Shown piece after piece: positions 12,560 to 23,830 of a DNA stretch of 64,000 nucleotides. Position 1 is the first letter of the stretch, and each line of letters starts with the position of its first letter. The notes under the pieces are model-generated. The model had not been told where the DNA came from, made no database searches, and saw only the letters and a list, made by a program, of their open reading frames with translations. A program made the position numbers and the translations under genes. Origin of the DNA: Neckera pumila (lineage: Eukaryota; Streptophyta; Bryopsida; Hypnales; Neckeraceae); contig OZ018417.1 of the NCBI GenBank assembly GCA_963969595.1, positions 1,366,501 to 1,430,500 of the forward strand, read 5' to 3'.

Positions 12560-12730
12560 TGAATGAGAATAGATAAGCATTGAATGCCTCCTTGCCGAGA
12601 GCTTTTTGATAGTACCAATCACACGACCATCATACGCATGGTCCAAGAGATTTCATTGTAACAAACAAAATTAAACAAACAAACAACCTGATTTAAGGTA
12701 ATGGATGGAATGGATGAATTTATCTACTTT
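12560..12730 (+). repeat. Dispersed repeat F, copy 1, with internal AAAC tract
   Basis: Shares with 26405-26970 and 27475-27760 a block containing 'CGAGAGCTTT..GA..GTACCAA', then a short (AAAC)-type tract (about 12661-12686), then a downstream block beginning CTGATTTAAGGTAATGGATG. Because the flank after the tract is conserved between copies, the tract is internal to the repeat and is not a terminal retroposon tail. Confidence 0.6.
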
Positions 12731-13106
12731 TCATTTATCACTTATTTATTTTAATTTTTATTAAACACTTAATTATTTTTGTTTACCACATATATACTTT
12801 CATTCCACAATTATACATTTTGGTGCATGGGATTTACTTTGTGGTGTTTGGACCTACAGTGCAAAAGTTATTGAATTTCAAAAAAAAAATTGAATTAAAA
12901 AGTTAGAAAATTGCTTTTACTTTTATTTTGCCTGTGGCAACGGCACAGGGCATACTCGTGATAAATGAAAATTCGTAAGTGATGAACAAAGTACCATATC
13001 TGAGGTAGGAGATGACGTGGCCTTCCAAAATCTGAACTAGAAATTTGCATACAATCTTTGTTTGGGAGCGCTCTAACGGTTCAAAGCAACGCACGTTATA
13101 AATCTG

Positions 13107-13200
13107 TTAGGGTTTAGTTTTCACTAACCCCTTCTCTGTTTCGTCCCCTTCGCAGAGGTTTTGCGAAGCTGGGCGATGAGAGCACAAAATTAGGGTTTTG
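13107..13200 (+). promoter_or_regulatory. Telobox-bearing leader of the PHAX gene
   Basis: Two telobox-type motifs precede the start codon: TTAGGGTTTAG at 13107-13117 and TTAGGGTTTT at 13190-13199. In plants, teloboxes are common just upstream of genes for ribosome biogenesis, RNA metabolism and growth, which fits the downstream product. The transcription start is not determinable here. The second motif is 24 bases before the ATG, so it is probably in the 5' UTR. Confidence 0.5.
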
Positions 13201-13223
13201 CAGTATTCCCCGCTGTCCAGACG

Positions 13224-14288
13224 ATGGAGCATGACAGCGTCTTGGACGCGATCTACGACAATTCCGACTCCGATTACGAGGACGACCCGTGCGATGACGA
13301 AGACGACGGAGAATTGCAGTCGGAATTCAAGGCTATGGACATTACAAGCTCACGAAGCCCTAATCTCGGGGTTGGACACTCTCTCCATGAAGCGGCAGAC
13401 GAAGGAGCCTCTCAAATTCGCGAGTTCGAGCCCGGGAAGATTAACAATCCGAAGAAGAAAAAGAGGAAGCGACGGAAGGGCCCGAGCAATCAGAAAAAAT
13501 CCTTGATGAGCCTTGAGCAATTTGTGGTGCAGACGTGCCGACGCATCGATGAACCGAAGTACCCGTTGTTCCGAGAAGCCGTGGAGCGAATCGGCATTGC
13601 GGCCATGAAGACGCTTTTGAACCAGGTGGACGTAATTGAGAAGTGCGGGGGCCAAATGACAGCTGACGGGGTTCGTCGTCGGTCTGCAGGAGGTGTCTTG
13701 TGGACTTTGCTTCGAGATCACGTAGGGGCTGGGTTGTACAAGGAGATTATGAAAGAGGGAAACCGGAAACACATTGAGCAGCAGAAAGCGAGGACGAAAG
13801 AGAGAGAGAATGAGAGAGGGAATGGGAAACGGATGCATGAGGACGTGGAAGTTAATCAGAGGCAGAATAGCAAGAGGCGTAGAACGAGTATGGACTTTGA
13901 TCGATCAGTTTCGAGAGAGAGAATGCCGAGAGGAAGCTTGAGAGAAGAAGTGGACAATGTGCGTGCGCCCGCGGCAATGCAGAACGCGTGGATTCAAGGG
14001 TTGAAGAAGCGTGCGGAGAGAGGGGAAAAGGCCTTAAACCCTAAACCCTTGGATGGGAAAGGGTCCAAGAGACCTGTCTCTGAGAGGCTTAGGATGACGG
14101 TGAGCTACGGGGATCTTGTTGAAGAAGGGGAGATCGCTACAGAGAGTCCAATTCGTGGGGTTACTGAGGTTGGGGACACTAGGGTTGAGAAGGGGGGTTG
14201 CAGGGGTCAGATTAATGAAGAGTTTGAGGAGGAAGGGGAAATTAAGGAGGATGGGGAGATTGAGGAGGAAGGAGAGATCGCTGATTAA
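13224..14288 (+). CDS. PHAX RNA-binding domain protein
   Basis: An intronless 354-codon gene. Residues about 10-35 are highly acidic (DNSDSDYEDD). Residues about 77-92 form a lysine/arginine cluster typical of a nuclear localisation signal (KKKKRKRRKG). Residues about 96-185 match the PHAX RNA-binding domain (SLEQFVVQTCRRIDEPKYPL, LLNQVDVIEKCGG, RRRSAGGVLWTLLR). The C-terminal third is charged and ends in four repeats of the EEGEI type. In animals PHAX adapts capped U snRNA for CRM1-dependent export. Plant proteins share the domain but differ outside it, so a nuclear RNA-binding role is firm and the export role is inferred. The start is the first Met of the open frame, after a leader with teloboxes. 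Its GC content stands well above the surroundings, as expected for a conserved gene. Confidence 0.9.
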   Translation: MEHDSVLDAIYDNSDSDYEDDPCDDEDDGELQSEFKAMDITSSRSPNLGVGHSLHEAADEGASQIREFEPGKINNPKKKKRKRRKGPSNQKKSLMSLEQFVVQTCRRIDEPKYPLFREAVERIGIAAMKTLLNQVDVIEKCGGQMTADGVRRRSAGGVLWTLLRDHVGAGLYKEIMKEGNRKHIEQQKARTKERENERGNGKRMHEDVEVNQRQNSKRRRTSMDFDRSVSRERMPRGSLREEVDNVRAPAAMQNAWIQGLKKRAERGEKALNPKPLDGKGSKRPVSERLRMTVSYGDLVEEGEIATESPIRGVTEVGDTRVEKGGCRGQINEEFEEEGEIKEDGEIEEEGEIAD

Positions 14289-14905
14289 CTTCTTTTCAAT
14301 TGTGTCTTGGAATGGAGAGCATTGAGACTTCTTCATGCTCATGATTCGGAAGCTTTGGGGTGACTTTGAAAGGCCTTTGTTACATCGACTGGACAGGGTT
14401 TGAGCCTGGTTTTCCTTCACTGCAAACTGGAGGCTTCGCTATGAGCACGAATGTTTTTTGGTTGTTCGTATGTGAGGACAATCGTCGCCGGATTGAAGTT
14501 GTTGATCATCACGAACTCCAATGTAGGATCGTGATGCCGCATTGATGAGATGGAAACCTTGGCGTGTTTCGTCTGATCGTTTTTTGCCTGAAGCTTTTCA
14601 ACGAGTATGTGCCTCTCTCTTAGGCATATTTCTTCAGATACTCTTTTTATCAATTTTCAAAGGGCGCACCAGAGTTTGTTTTGAAGCAGCTGCGGAATTA
14701 GGACTATCGGCTGAGGAGGCATCTTCTCGATTTTGGAGAATCTTTGAGAGGAGAAATTGGTCCTGCTCATGCAATAAGAACTTCAGTTTCATAGGGTGAG
14801 GTAGTGATTTTATTCTTCGAGGTAGGAATGGAAGCACTATTTAGGGCTTTTATTCATTGGAACTCTCATTAATATTGCCTTACAATGAAGAGGAGCCATA
14901 TCTCA

Positions 14906-16149
14906 TGGAATTGTTTGGACACGGCCTTCGTCTGTCGTGGATCCAACATCTAATTCGTGGCCCTTTTCATCAACTTCGCCGGGTTCAATCTCAAGCTCTG
15001 GAAGTAACGCAACAATATTCGTGCACTTGAAGTAACTCAATCCATGCACCAGCAATGCCGTCTATCAAACGAGTTCTTAGCTTGTGTATTCACCAGTTAA
15101 AGCTGCGTATTGTTAGAGCAGGTAAAGTATGATACTTGGTGTAAAGCACTTTTTTATATACAATCCTGACTTTTGTTTGTATTTCATTCCTGATCTTGTA
15201 AGCAGAAAAAAGGGTATCGTGATTTCAGGATGTCAAGAAGTGAGCCTGCTCTGGCAGCACAAGTGTCTGCACCTTTAGTTATCGGTGAGCAACTTGGTTC
15301 TTGCAAAAATTAAATGGTTTCTATGTTTCTAAAGTGGTGAAATGTTTGGATGAGTAGATTAAGGAGAACATGAAACTGAAGTTCTTGAAGATGACCACAA
15401 AGGACTGTATTCGTGCTAAACCACCGAGCTTACAGCGTGAACGTGAACCACAGCTGGAAAATGACAGTCGTCTGTAAGCGCCTGAACTCTTTGTACTGTT
15501 TAGCTCTTGTACGTCACCAGTATTGGTATAGCAGTAACTGATCAAGAATAGCCTTTCTCCTCAAATTTTCGAGAGAAAGTGGATTTGAAAGAACATGAAC
15601 TTTCGAGATCCAGTGAACTCCCGAACTGACCACTCATCGATTTTCCTAACTTTCTTGCTTCTTGGGAATTAGCAAGATTATTGAATTACTCCGTTTATTA
15701 TCCTTGTATGACTCCGCCCTCAATAGACCAAATCCAGGGCTGGATATGGAGGAGTTGTGTGCGAGAACACGCATCCAAGTTAGGACAATGCAAGCAGCAT
15801 TTGATAGTAAAGAAAGTTGAGGATCCTTCTGTTATGTGTGATGAAGACTGGCGACTATGCAAATGTGCAGATGATCATGACGAAGATGGTTAACAGGTTG
15901 CCTGGTTCTCCAACCGACTAAGGGTATATCTTAGTGTGGTTGAATTTATTGGTTATCCAGCACTGCATGGTTAACAGAAAGACAACTCTTCCTGACACTG
16001 CATTTTCCTTTTAGCCTTCATATTCGGTCTTCGGGAATAAACCCGCTTGGCTTGAAGTTTACCCAGAAGCTCCTGTTTCCGACCCAGTCCTTCCTTGGAT
16101 GCATGGCGTGGTGCATCTACTTTTACCTTGGAGTCGTCTCATGCACTAA
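14906..16149 (+). CDS. Probable multi-exon gene, unrecognised (incomplete model)
   Basis: Several coding-like segments with plausible splice sites follow one another. ATG at 14906 opens MELFGHGLRLSWIQHLIRGP. An exon near 15208-15283 is bounded by GTAAGCAG and GTGAGC. Another lies near 15359-15473 with a GTAAGC donor. A frame at about 15678-15811 reads IELLRLLSLYDSALNRPNPG, then LDMEELCARTRIQV. After an AACAG acceptor (about 15895) comes VAWFSNRLR. The last exon, 16015-16149, after TTTTAG reads PSYSVFGNKPAWLEVYPEAP and ends SRLMH-stop. VAWFSNRLR is reminiscent of a homeodomain recognition helix, but spacing is not convincing and I do not assign a family. Exon joins are guesses, and part could instead be a 3' UTR of the PHAX transcript. 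Confidence 0.4.
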
Positions 16150-17498
16150 AGCTGACTATGAGGTGAGAGGTCCTGAATGGGTGCCCTATCACAACGTGAA
16201 ACAACTCAGCAGCAAGCATGCATTAATGGAGGTATGGGGGATAGACATTCTTTAGAATTCAGCCATGTTAGACCTTGAATATTGGGCGGAAGTGGTCAAA
16301 GCCATCTTCAAGAAACAAAGCTTTTCTTTTGGGGAAGCAAACAGAAATAAAGTTCATTGCAAGAGAAAAGTGTTGCAGCCTCTCCTTAGCAATTGCTATC
16401 TCATGAGAGTCCAGATTCCGACGGTCAATTCTGTCTTTGATCGCTTTGTTCAAATTTAGGAGTATTAGGGCTGCAGATTGTCATTGGTGAGGTGATGGTA
16501 TTAGAGCGATGAAAATTTAGTACACCTAGTTGCCACTTTTTTCCAGAAGTGTCAATATGGATCTCAGTACTGAATGTAAATCGGTGCAATAGTGCAGTCC
16601 TTTAGGCATAAGATTCTGATTGAATTGAATGAAGGACTGATTGACATGTGCAGATCATAGCATACTTGAAAGGAGCGCCTAATTAAAACCCTGGCCCTAT
16701 CTCCTTGGGAACAATTAGGGTATCCAAGATGTCTTCCTTCTTTGACACACCTCTTAACGTCTCATATTCAACAATTTTGAAGAGGAAACCCTTAACATCC
16801 ATCACAGAAATAGCTCTCTGATATTTGCTCCCAATTTCCCAATTTCCGTTCAAGCTTTGTATGTGTGTGTGCTTCTTTGTTTGCTTGTTTGTGTCGCTTG
16901 AATTCCGCAACTGTAACAAGCACAAGGAGTATGCTGTTGCACATCAATCCCAAGCAAATTGATGGAACCCAGATCATATCCTGTTTAATTATAGGTTATC
17001 AAATGATGAGTGCACTCAAAGAATACCTTACGAATGTCATGATAGCCTGTGAAATTTTTCAACTTTCAATGCATACTTTGTATGCTTGGGTATGGTACAA
17101 CCGTTCAATCTTGGCCAGGTTAGATCTGCGGCCTTCCACTGGGGTAGCAGCTGCATCACTCTTGCAGCTTGAGCACCTCAGAAGAATGTGCACTCACCTT
17201 ATTCATCCCTAAAAGGTACTAACACTACCAAAAAGAGCATCTCCTGAATCGTAATTGAGTCTATTGTAGGGTGACTCAAAACAAATTGGGTAAATTTACA
17301 TTCTACAGTGACATTTTACGCTACGTCTCATAAATGGTCAGCAAGACGGTGGCCTCCGGCTCTGAAGAATAATGGGTACAAGTTTCAGGGCTCTCTATGT
17401 GGTTTACATAATCACACATCTGGAATTGCCCATTTGGGCAACTACTACTTTCAGAATGAATTCTAAGGGAACAAAATTCAAAATTGGGATACATATAA
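16150..17498. other. Intergenic or 3' region, one possible extra minus-strand exon
   Basis: The only coding-like piece is a minus-strand frame in about 16683-16830 that reads QRAISVMDVKGFLFKIVEYE, then SKKEDILDTLIVPKEIGPG and a stop. It could be a final exon of the membrane protein gene upstream of it on that strand or of an unrelated gene. No splice chain could be shown. The rest holds nothing recognised. Confidence 0.3.
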
Positions 17499-20400
17499 TC
17501 ATTTGCTGTATGATTGGTAGTGTACAGAGGCTTGCAAGCTTTTGCTGGAGTTCGACCTTGAATGCAAAGGTCGTGCAACGTCGCAGCATGGATTCTCAAA
17601 TGGGAGGAACGAGTAGTTTTTCAACCCCTTGACATCCACAGCAACCTCCTCCAAATAACCTGCTGCTGCTGTTACTCCGGTGTTGTCTTCCTTGTGACAT
17701 TTCGTATCCCAATGACAATATTCAGATATTTTCTTGTTTTCTTCCAAGTTTGTGGTTGTTGAGGAAAGCTCCCCCCCGCTGGCTCGGAGTCGGAGCTGCA
17801 GACCTTCGTCATGAGAGGAGGAGGGATCAGGCCAGGAGTGTTGGAAATTGGCGGACATCTTAAACAGGCTAGTGGGGATTGGATCATTGTCCAAGTCGGA
17901 CACACCTGGATTCTGCACTATCACCAGCATGGGACGGTTCCTGTCACCTGTTCTTGAAATGGGAGTGGGCTGCGTAGTCCAATACAAAAACAACAGTCAG
18001 ATTCTCAACATTATTTTGTAGGTGATGAAATATATAACAGGTTTTTCAGTGAACTTGGACAGTTTCAGGGACTTTTAGAAAATAAAATAAACGAGAATCT
18101 TCTTCATGATTCATGGGGTCTCCCAATGATCACAGCGATTATACACAGTATGCAAAGAGGCCCTCTTTGTGATCACAATAACCATTGAGAGACCTCTCCA
18201 TGCTGTTAATGATTGTTTCTAAAAGCTCCTGAAACAGTCTAATTTTATCCTGTTACAGGCTAAAAGGGAAGAGCTTCACAAAAGTACTCAATTTGGGTAG
18301 AGTAGACGAGAGAAAATGAGAGCTCACCACTCCAATGTGCCATTCTTTGTAATCTAACTTTCTGAATTGCCTCTCATTCATTTCCTGCAACAAAGCCCCA
18401 TCGTGCCAAATCAATCAGTTGGAGGGACTGGGTGAAAGTAGCCATCACTTTTGCATGGTAAATTTTCATCAATATGAATCAAGAATATATACATCCAGGT
18501 GAAGTCAAATTTGGTTGCTTGAAAATATGTAAAGGATGTGTCAAACGACAAACTGAAAATTAGAGTTAAAATTTCGATAGAGTAGCTCGAAGAAGTGAGT
18601 CTAGTCTATGTCTGGGATAGAAAGGAAGAGATGAATCTATCCACAGCGTGCAAAAGAGACTTGGTTCTTAAAGAGCTCACCACGCTGTAAATTGGAGCCA
18701 ATGTGCGTTGTCCAGAAGTATTTGATGTTGGCATGACATTAAAAAAAGGAGTCTGTTCCCTTGATCTGAAGGTCCACCTGTTATGAGTAACGCGTATTGA
18801 CATGTTATGTGCTATGTTACATTAGAGCTTCTTCAGATTGCATAGATCGAGGCAACAAACTTCAGATAACAAGCTTATAATTTGAACCACCATCATGAGC
18901 AAGTAAGAGTGAGATGAAAAGCTTAAAATAATCCTTTGCTTTTATGACACCTAAGGATAACTACCGTGTTTGTTGCTTCGACCTGTGCAATCTAAAGGGA
19001 CCCTTTGGTCTACTTCGTCTACAATGATAGTGGTGTGGCTCTTACACAGCGGATCACAACAATCCTCCATATTGATAGCATAATAAAAATAGTTACCTTC
19101 TTATGTGCACTTGGCAAGAGAGACCTCAAAATCAAAGAGAAGGAAAGTGGCAAAAGAAATGCCTTGAGGAATCTTACCCAATGAAAAAGAAGATGGTGAC
19201 TTCTGTAATCTCTCGCACTAGCAGGCGCACCCAATACTCATTTACAATGCTTTCTGTTTGAGCGTGCATCTGTTGAAACACAAATATAATCGGTAAACTT
19301 TACGGTAGACTTCAGCAACTACATTGAGGTGGATATCAGTCATGCATATATCAAATGAGGAGGCAAAGTTGGAAAGTAGTAGAGAAAATTCCTACACATT
19401 AAGTACTATGAAGATGGTGAAAAGGCCGCCCCCAAGAATACATGCCCCCAGCATAATTAACACAATCGTCGTATAAAGAGTAGACATTAAATATACTCGC
19501 TTGCTCAGAGTACCCAACTTTAAGACAAATCAACAAGACCCCACGTACGAGAATTTCAGCGACCACCATTGTCAACACCGCTCCTTGAAACTTTCTGCAG
19601 AGACAATGTAGACAGAATTATTGTATACCAACATTGTTAACCTCCACTGCACTACAGACTGTACACCTAGATCTCTGGAAATACGACCTTCTTACAATGA
19701 AATTATGGAATACCCTGCACACATGTCACACTACATTGACTGCAGAAATACTTGTCACCCATTAAAACCATGTCATAGTCCTTGTATTTGGGACCACGGG
19801 CAATAAGATTAAAGAGGTCAGGGCGTACCAAGCACCAGGAAATATGATTTTGTGGCGTACAGTACTACTTACCAGTCTTGTGCAAGGGTCAAAGACAGAG
19901 TGCAACACTCTCTTGGTGGATAGCAGGGCACTAACCTGAACATAGTGTATTTGGTATGAACGGCGTTCTGCATCATGTGCACGCCCTCGGCCTGTATTTG
20001 CTGTAGTTGCTCTCTAAGCAGTGACAAGTTACGCGCAATGTGTGCCATAATCACATAAAGTAGAACCGCATAAATGAATATTATGAGAACCTGCACACGA
20101 ATGGAACAGCACTGAGCAATCTTCTCATTTGTGATCAGGTAAGTGCCTCACCGTGAGAAACCTACCATTTATCACCAGAGGTTTTCTCTTGGCTAAGCTT
20201 TTGCATATGCAATATTGTGGGATTCAGCTGGAGTTTCAGTTGAGAATTAAGGTAGAGGATTTTCAAACCGTTAGAGACTTATTCGTCTCTTATACCGACC
20301 CCTGTTACCAACAGCAACTCATCTGTTCTTCCACTAGGTTGGATTTATTATCAAGTGGCGTAATTACGTATGACTTTGGTAAATGTCTATGGCCACAGAT

Positions 20401-21615
20401 CCTTTTATAGAAAATGGAGTTGATTACTGTCATTTTTCGTGGTCTACAACCTCCCACATTGAAATTGCATGACATGCATACATAGTGATAAATTTTTTGA
20501 ACTCTGGCTCTTGGACCCAAAGATATCTCTCCACAGCATCGTTCATCTCTCCAATACTACACTCTTACCAATGTTAAAATGCTTGATACAATTAGTATCC
20601 TTTCTTAAATGTTCAGGTAAATGGCGCTTACAGCGAATTGAGGGACAGCAGCCTTGTAGCCCGTGAGGGTCAAATACAAGAGCGAAGTGAGGCCTGCAAC
20701 GCTGCGTCTCTCCGTCAAGGAGAGTTGCTCGTGCATGATGCAATATCCATATGAGATTAACAAGAACGTCACGAAGCATGCTGTTTCGAAGAAGATTCGA
20801 GAAACGAAGACTCCAAACGCAACCCAGAACGAACATGTCTTCAAATGTAAGCAAGAGTACCTGCCACAACATAAACCATGCTCAATCTCTCACAAAATAT
20901 GCAAATATGACAACTACAATCTCAAAAAAGGTGCAACTCTTCCAACTAAAGATTCTTCCGAGATCAACCTGATCTCACATTCCAACTAAAGACTGGTTGC
21001 GAGTAACATCAATAGACTGAGAAATTAGAGACGGGCAATGAAGGAAGACCTTCATACCAAAAGACGAAGGAAAGGCCCATTACAAGGGACTTCATCGCTG
21101 GAATTACTGTTAACACCCACTGCAAATTGCTCGTCTGCCATGAAACCAAGGCCTACACAAGTTAGCAAAGAATCAACCGCAACAGGGTTTGATCGCTCTC
21201 ATATAAAATTTCGATTCTCACATCCCTAGAACAAAGAAAAATATTCTCTTCAATAAATGCATTGATGATCATACATAAACGAGCTGGAACGAACTCGCCA
21301 TTCTGTAACCAACTAACCCCCCAAATCTTCTTCTGAAAATCTGGTGCTGGGAGAATCAAGAAAGAGAAGCATAGTGTGGAGAATTTTCGTTTGCATTGCA
21401 AAATTTCACAAAGGCGAGTAAGTGAATACCTGCCATCGCCGCATAGACCACGTATTAGCCGTCCACACAATTACCAAAAGCATCCATAGCACAGCCAGCC
21501 CAAAGAAGAGGTTCGGCAAAGGGCGATACGTGTGGTCCCAATCTTCCCCAGCGAGTGTAGAATACCGCGGAGGTGCATTGTTGCTGTTCACTTGCGCTAT
21601 GGCGATGGTGTCCAT
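17499..21615 (-). CDS. Multi-pass membrane protein, GPR107/GOST (Lung7TM)-like core, eight exons
   Basis: Exons on the minus strand with compatible phases: 21615-21430, 20838-20632, 20090-19936, 19594-19519, 19269-19178, 18777-18681, 18384-18328, and 17969 to a stop at 17499. The protein begins MDTIAIAQVNSNNAPPRYS. A first membrane helix (LFFGLAVLWMLLVIVW) ends in NTWSMRRWQ. Further helices lie in exons 2-5 (FVTFLLISYGYCI, VLIIFIYAVLLYVIMAHIA, GAVLTMVVAEILVRGVLLIC, REITEVTIFFFIG). A soluble serine-rich tail follows WTFRSRE. The pattern 'KYTMFRKF' before helix 6 and 'NEYWVRLL' before helix 7 resembles, from memory, the seven-helix core of plant and animal GPR107-type GOLD/7TM proteins. The luminal GOLD domain is absent. 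Exon 4 uses a weak AAA/GTTGGG donor, chosen to keep the frame. The C-terminus is uncertain. Confidence 0.6.
20280..20590. repeat. R1 repeat copy in intron 2 of the membrane protein gene
   Basis: Shares with 6935-7245 and neighbours the ordered motifs TTACCAACA, 'GGATTTATTATCAAGTGG', 'AATGTCTATGGCCAC' and 'TGGCTCTTGGACCCAAAG'. It is in the same orientation relative to the host gene as the copies in the complex I gene intron. Confidence 0.6.
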
Positions 21616-22060
21616 CTCCTCGGAGCTCTTGTTGCCACAAACGGAAATCTCAATCCCTACAACAAAACTACACCACAACTGGTGGTGGTTTTGCTGCTGC
21701 TAATGTTTTCTTCTCCATGATTCATTGTTTTCTTGTTTCAACAAGAGTTTCGTACCCTACAAGTATCCATATCCTTCTTTGCAATAGGTTGCTCCTGTCC
21801 TAAATTCTGAATCCGCTTAAAGAAAGTTGCCTCATAACGGGCTCTTCCAAACGAGAAGAGCCTCTTTGTCGTTGTTCGTGACCACCGTTATGACGACGAC
21901 AGGGGTATGTAAGTGTGAAGAGGTTTTAATTCTGGGGCTACTAAAACACTCTTTGAAAGCAACAACACGGCGATGGCATTGATTATACGAATTGCGAACC
22001 GATCATCTCCAGAGTGGAGATTGCAAGCGCCGTCATCAAATTCCAAAACCTATTAAACGG

Positions 22061-22293
22061 GATTCTACACCCAATTGCTTGAGGTACTACAGCGCTTCGT
22101 CACCCTCAAAATTAGCTTCTCGAAAACCTGCAAGTACCCCTCTAACAGACCACAGTCCCCCGGGCACCCAAGCCTCCTAATGCACGAAATTCTACACCCA
22201 ATTGCTTGCGCGACTCCAGCTCTTCATCACCTTCAACATAAGCTTCACAAAAACCTGCAAGTACCCCTCTAACAGACCACTGTCCCCCTGCGT
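22061..22293 (+). repeat. Two-copy tandem duplication, about 128 bp period
   Basis: The block starting ATTCTACACCCAATTGCTTG occurs at 22061 and again at 22189. Both copies contain ACCTGCAAGTACCCCTCTAA followed by CAGACCAC. Copies differ by scattered substitutions and small indels. Confidence 0.85.
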
Positions 22294-22336
22294 TTCCAGT
22301 TTCCCCTCGGGACTCTCAAACCTCGTAATAAAATAA

Positions 22337-22337
<1 letters not shown>

Positions 22338-22376
<39 letters not shown>

Positions 22377-22390
22377 TCACTCACTCACTC
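22338..22390. repeat. Compound microsatellite (AC)n then (ACTC)n
   Basis: About 33 bases of AC dinucleotide run directly into about five ACTC tetranucleotides. The open frame reading CVCVCV on the minus strand is an artefact of this repeat. Confidence 0.95.
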
Positions 22391-22455
22391 GTCTTTCAAG
22401 CGGATTTCATTGCAAAATATCATTCGGGAAGCTCTAGTAACTGACCGGCATCCAT

Positions 22456-22800
22456 TCAACTACCGAAACCAGTCAAATTCGCCACAACGAGACTAAACCC
22501 AAAGAACCCAACCAGCAGAAGTATGTCCTTTGTCTGTGTGCGATCAATTCCAACTACCGAAACCAGTTTAATACGACCACAAACAGACTCAACCCAGAAA
22601 ACCTAACCTATGTAACCATGTTCTCAGTCTGTGCGAGATGAATTGAATTTCACGAGAAAAAACTCTCAATTCAACACAGAAGAAGCCAACAAAAACTCAC
22701 AAATCATAACCTATACGACCATGTGCTCTGTCTGTGCGCGACCAATTCCACGAGAAAAAACTCTGAATCCAACACAGATGAAGCCTCCCACAAGTGACCC
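22456..22800 (+). repeat. Diverged tandem repeats
   Basis: The phrase CAACTACCGAAACCAGT occurs at about 22457 and 22551. A second unit containing CACGAGAAAAAACTCT occurs at about 22651 and 22751. The 'TCTGTCTGTGYG' phrase punctuates the units at roughly 95-110 bp spacing. Confidence 0.65.
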
Positions 22801-23221
22801 TTGCACCCATCATTCCCGTGTACGAAACGCGATGATGTGGCCCATTGTAATGATCAGTAATAAATGATCATTCCCTTGGAGGTTGCCGTCGTGGATGGGA
22901 TCCCAGGCTTTCCAGTCTCCATCTGATGATCGTCTAAGGGCACCTTCTATTATGATTGACTTCATGCTGGTAGCTCCCTTGTTGTCACTTCAGCCTGACT
23001 TTACATTACATAACCTTACATTAACCCCATGGCCCCATTCTCCCATATCCCAGTTGCAACTGATGTAGTCTTCTCTTCAGTCATACACATGATTGCGTCT
23101 CTTCTAGTACTTTTCCTGCCATTTTCGACTCTGTCGTTCTCCGTTGCTATCAGTTTGAGCTACTGCATCGGAAACCTACCTGAGTACAAGCGGATATGGT
23201 GATGATGTCGTAGGGCACTTA

Positions 23222-23830
23222 TTGGAAGTAAATTTAGCAACAATCATACACCACTACTGTACCTGTCTCCCTTTCCATTCAATCCGGGTTGGTTTTGGGG
23301 GGCCCAAGTTCAATCTATTACCGCTTCCTGGTCATTTCAGTAGATACACTGTTGCAATTCTCGTCACCGTGCTCACTGTTGATATCAGAGTAAATTTTTG
23401 GGGCGATAACTTATTATGTCGTCAAAAAACAACCTGACCCACTCAGCTGGACAAGGGTTGAGGAATTTCGTCAATTCCGTCCGAGACAGGTTCAGGGATT
23501 CACCGAATCTTTCTTATTACAGTCCACCACACGACCTACTTGAAATTTTCTGGTTTATTATAGTTTAAAATAAGCCCAAATCAGCATCTTTCTCACTCTT
23601 GCACTTGATCGTTTCCTCTACTTGAATATCCATTCACCAACCTTCCAGGCAGCAGAGAAAATGGCAACGATCGCTCCCGAGTCGTTAGAAGTAAAATGTA
23701 ACAACAATCATACACCATTGTCTCCCCCCGGCCCTTTCCTCGTCGAATCCAATGAATCTTCCTTCAATTTTCTGGTCAATTCAGTAGATATACTGTTGCA
23801 ATACTCTCTTCACGGCACCTGGCTTGCTGT
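23222..23830 (+). repeat. Pair of diverged direct repeats about 465 bp apart
   Basis: Blocks near 23225-23375 and 23688-23830 share 'GAAGTAAA', 'CAACAATCATACACCA', 'TGGTCA.TTCAGTAGATA' and 'ACTGTTGCAAT' in the same order. This indicates an old segmental duplication. Confidence 0.6.

Noticed and set aside
12661..12690. LINE/SINE poly(AAAC) tail
   Set aside because: The sequence after the tract is conserved between repeat F copies, so the tract is internal and not a 3' tail.
13350..13838. 162-codon minus-strand frame opposite the PHAX gene
   Set aside because: It is a shadow of the GC-biased PHAX coding strand; the plus-strand frame matches a known domain.
14034..14050. CCCTAAACCC telomere-like sequence inside PHAX
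   Set aside because: Two partial units in frame with the coding sequence; too short to be an interstitial telomere tract.
19388..19517. Membrane-like translation STLYTTIVLIMLGACILGG downstream of exon 4
   Set aside because: It is out of frame with exon 4 and needs a frameshift. A donor at 19519 joins exon 4 to exon 5 in frame, so this is taken as intron.
22192..22380. CVCVCV frame
   Set aside because: Artefact of the AC dinucleotide tract.
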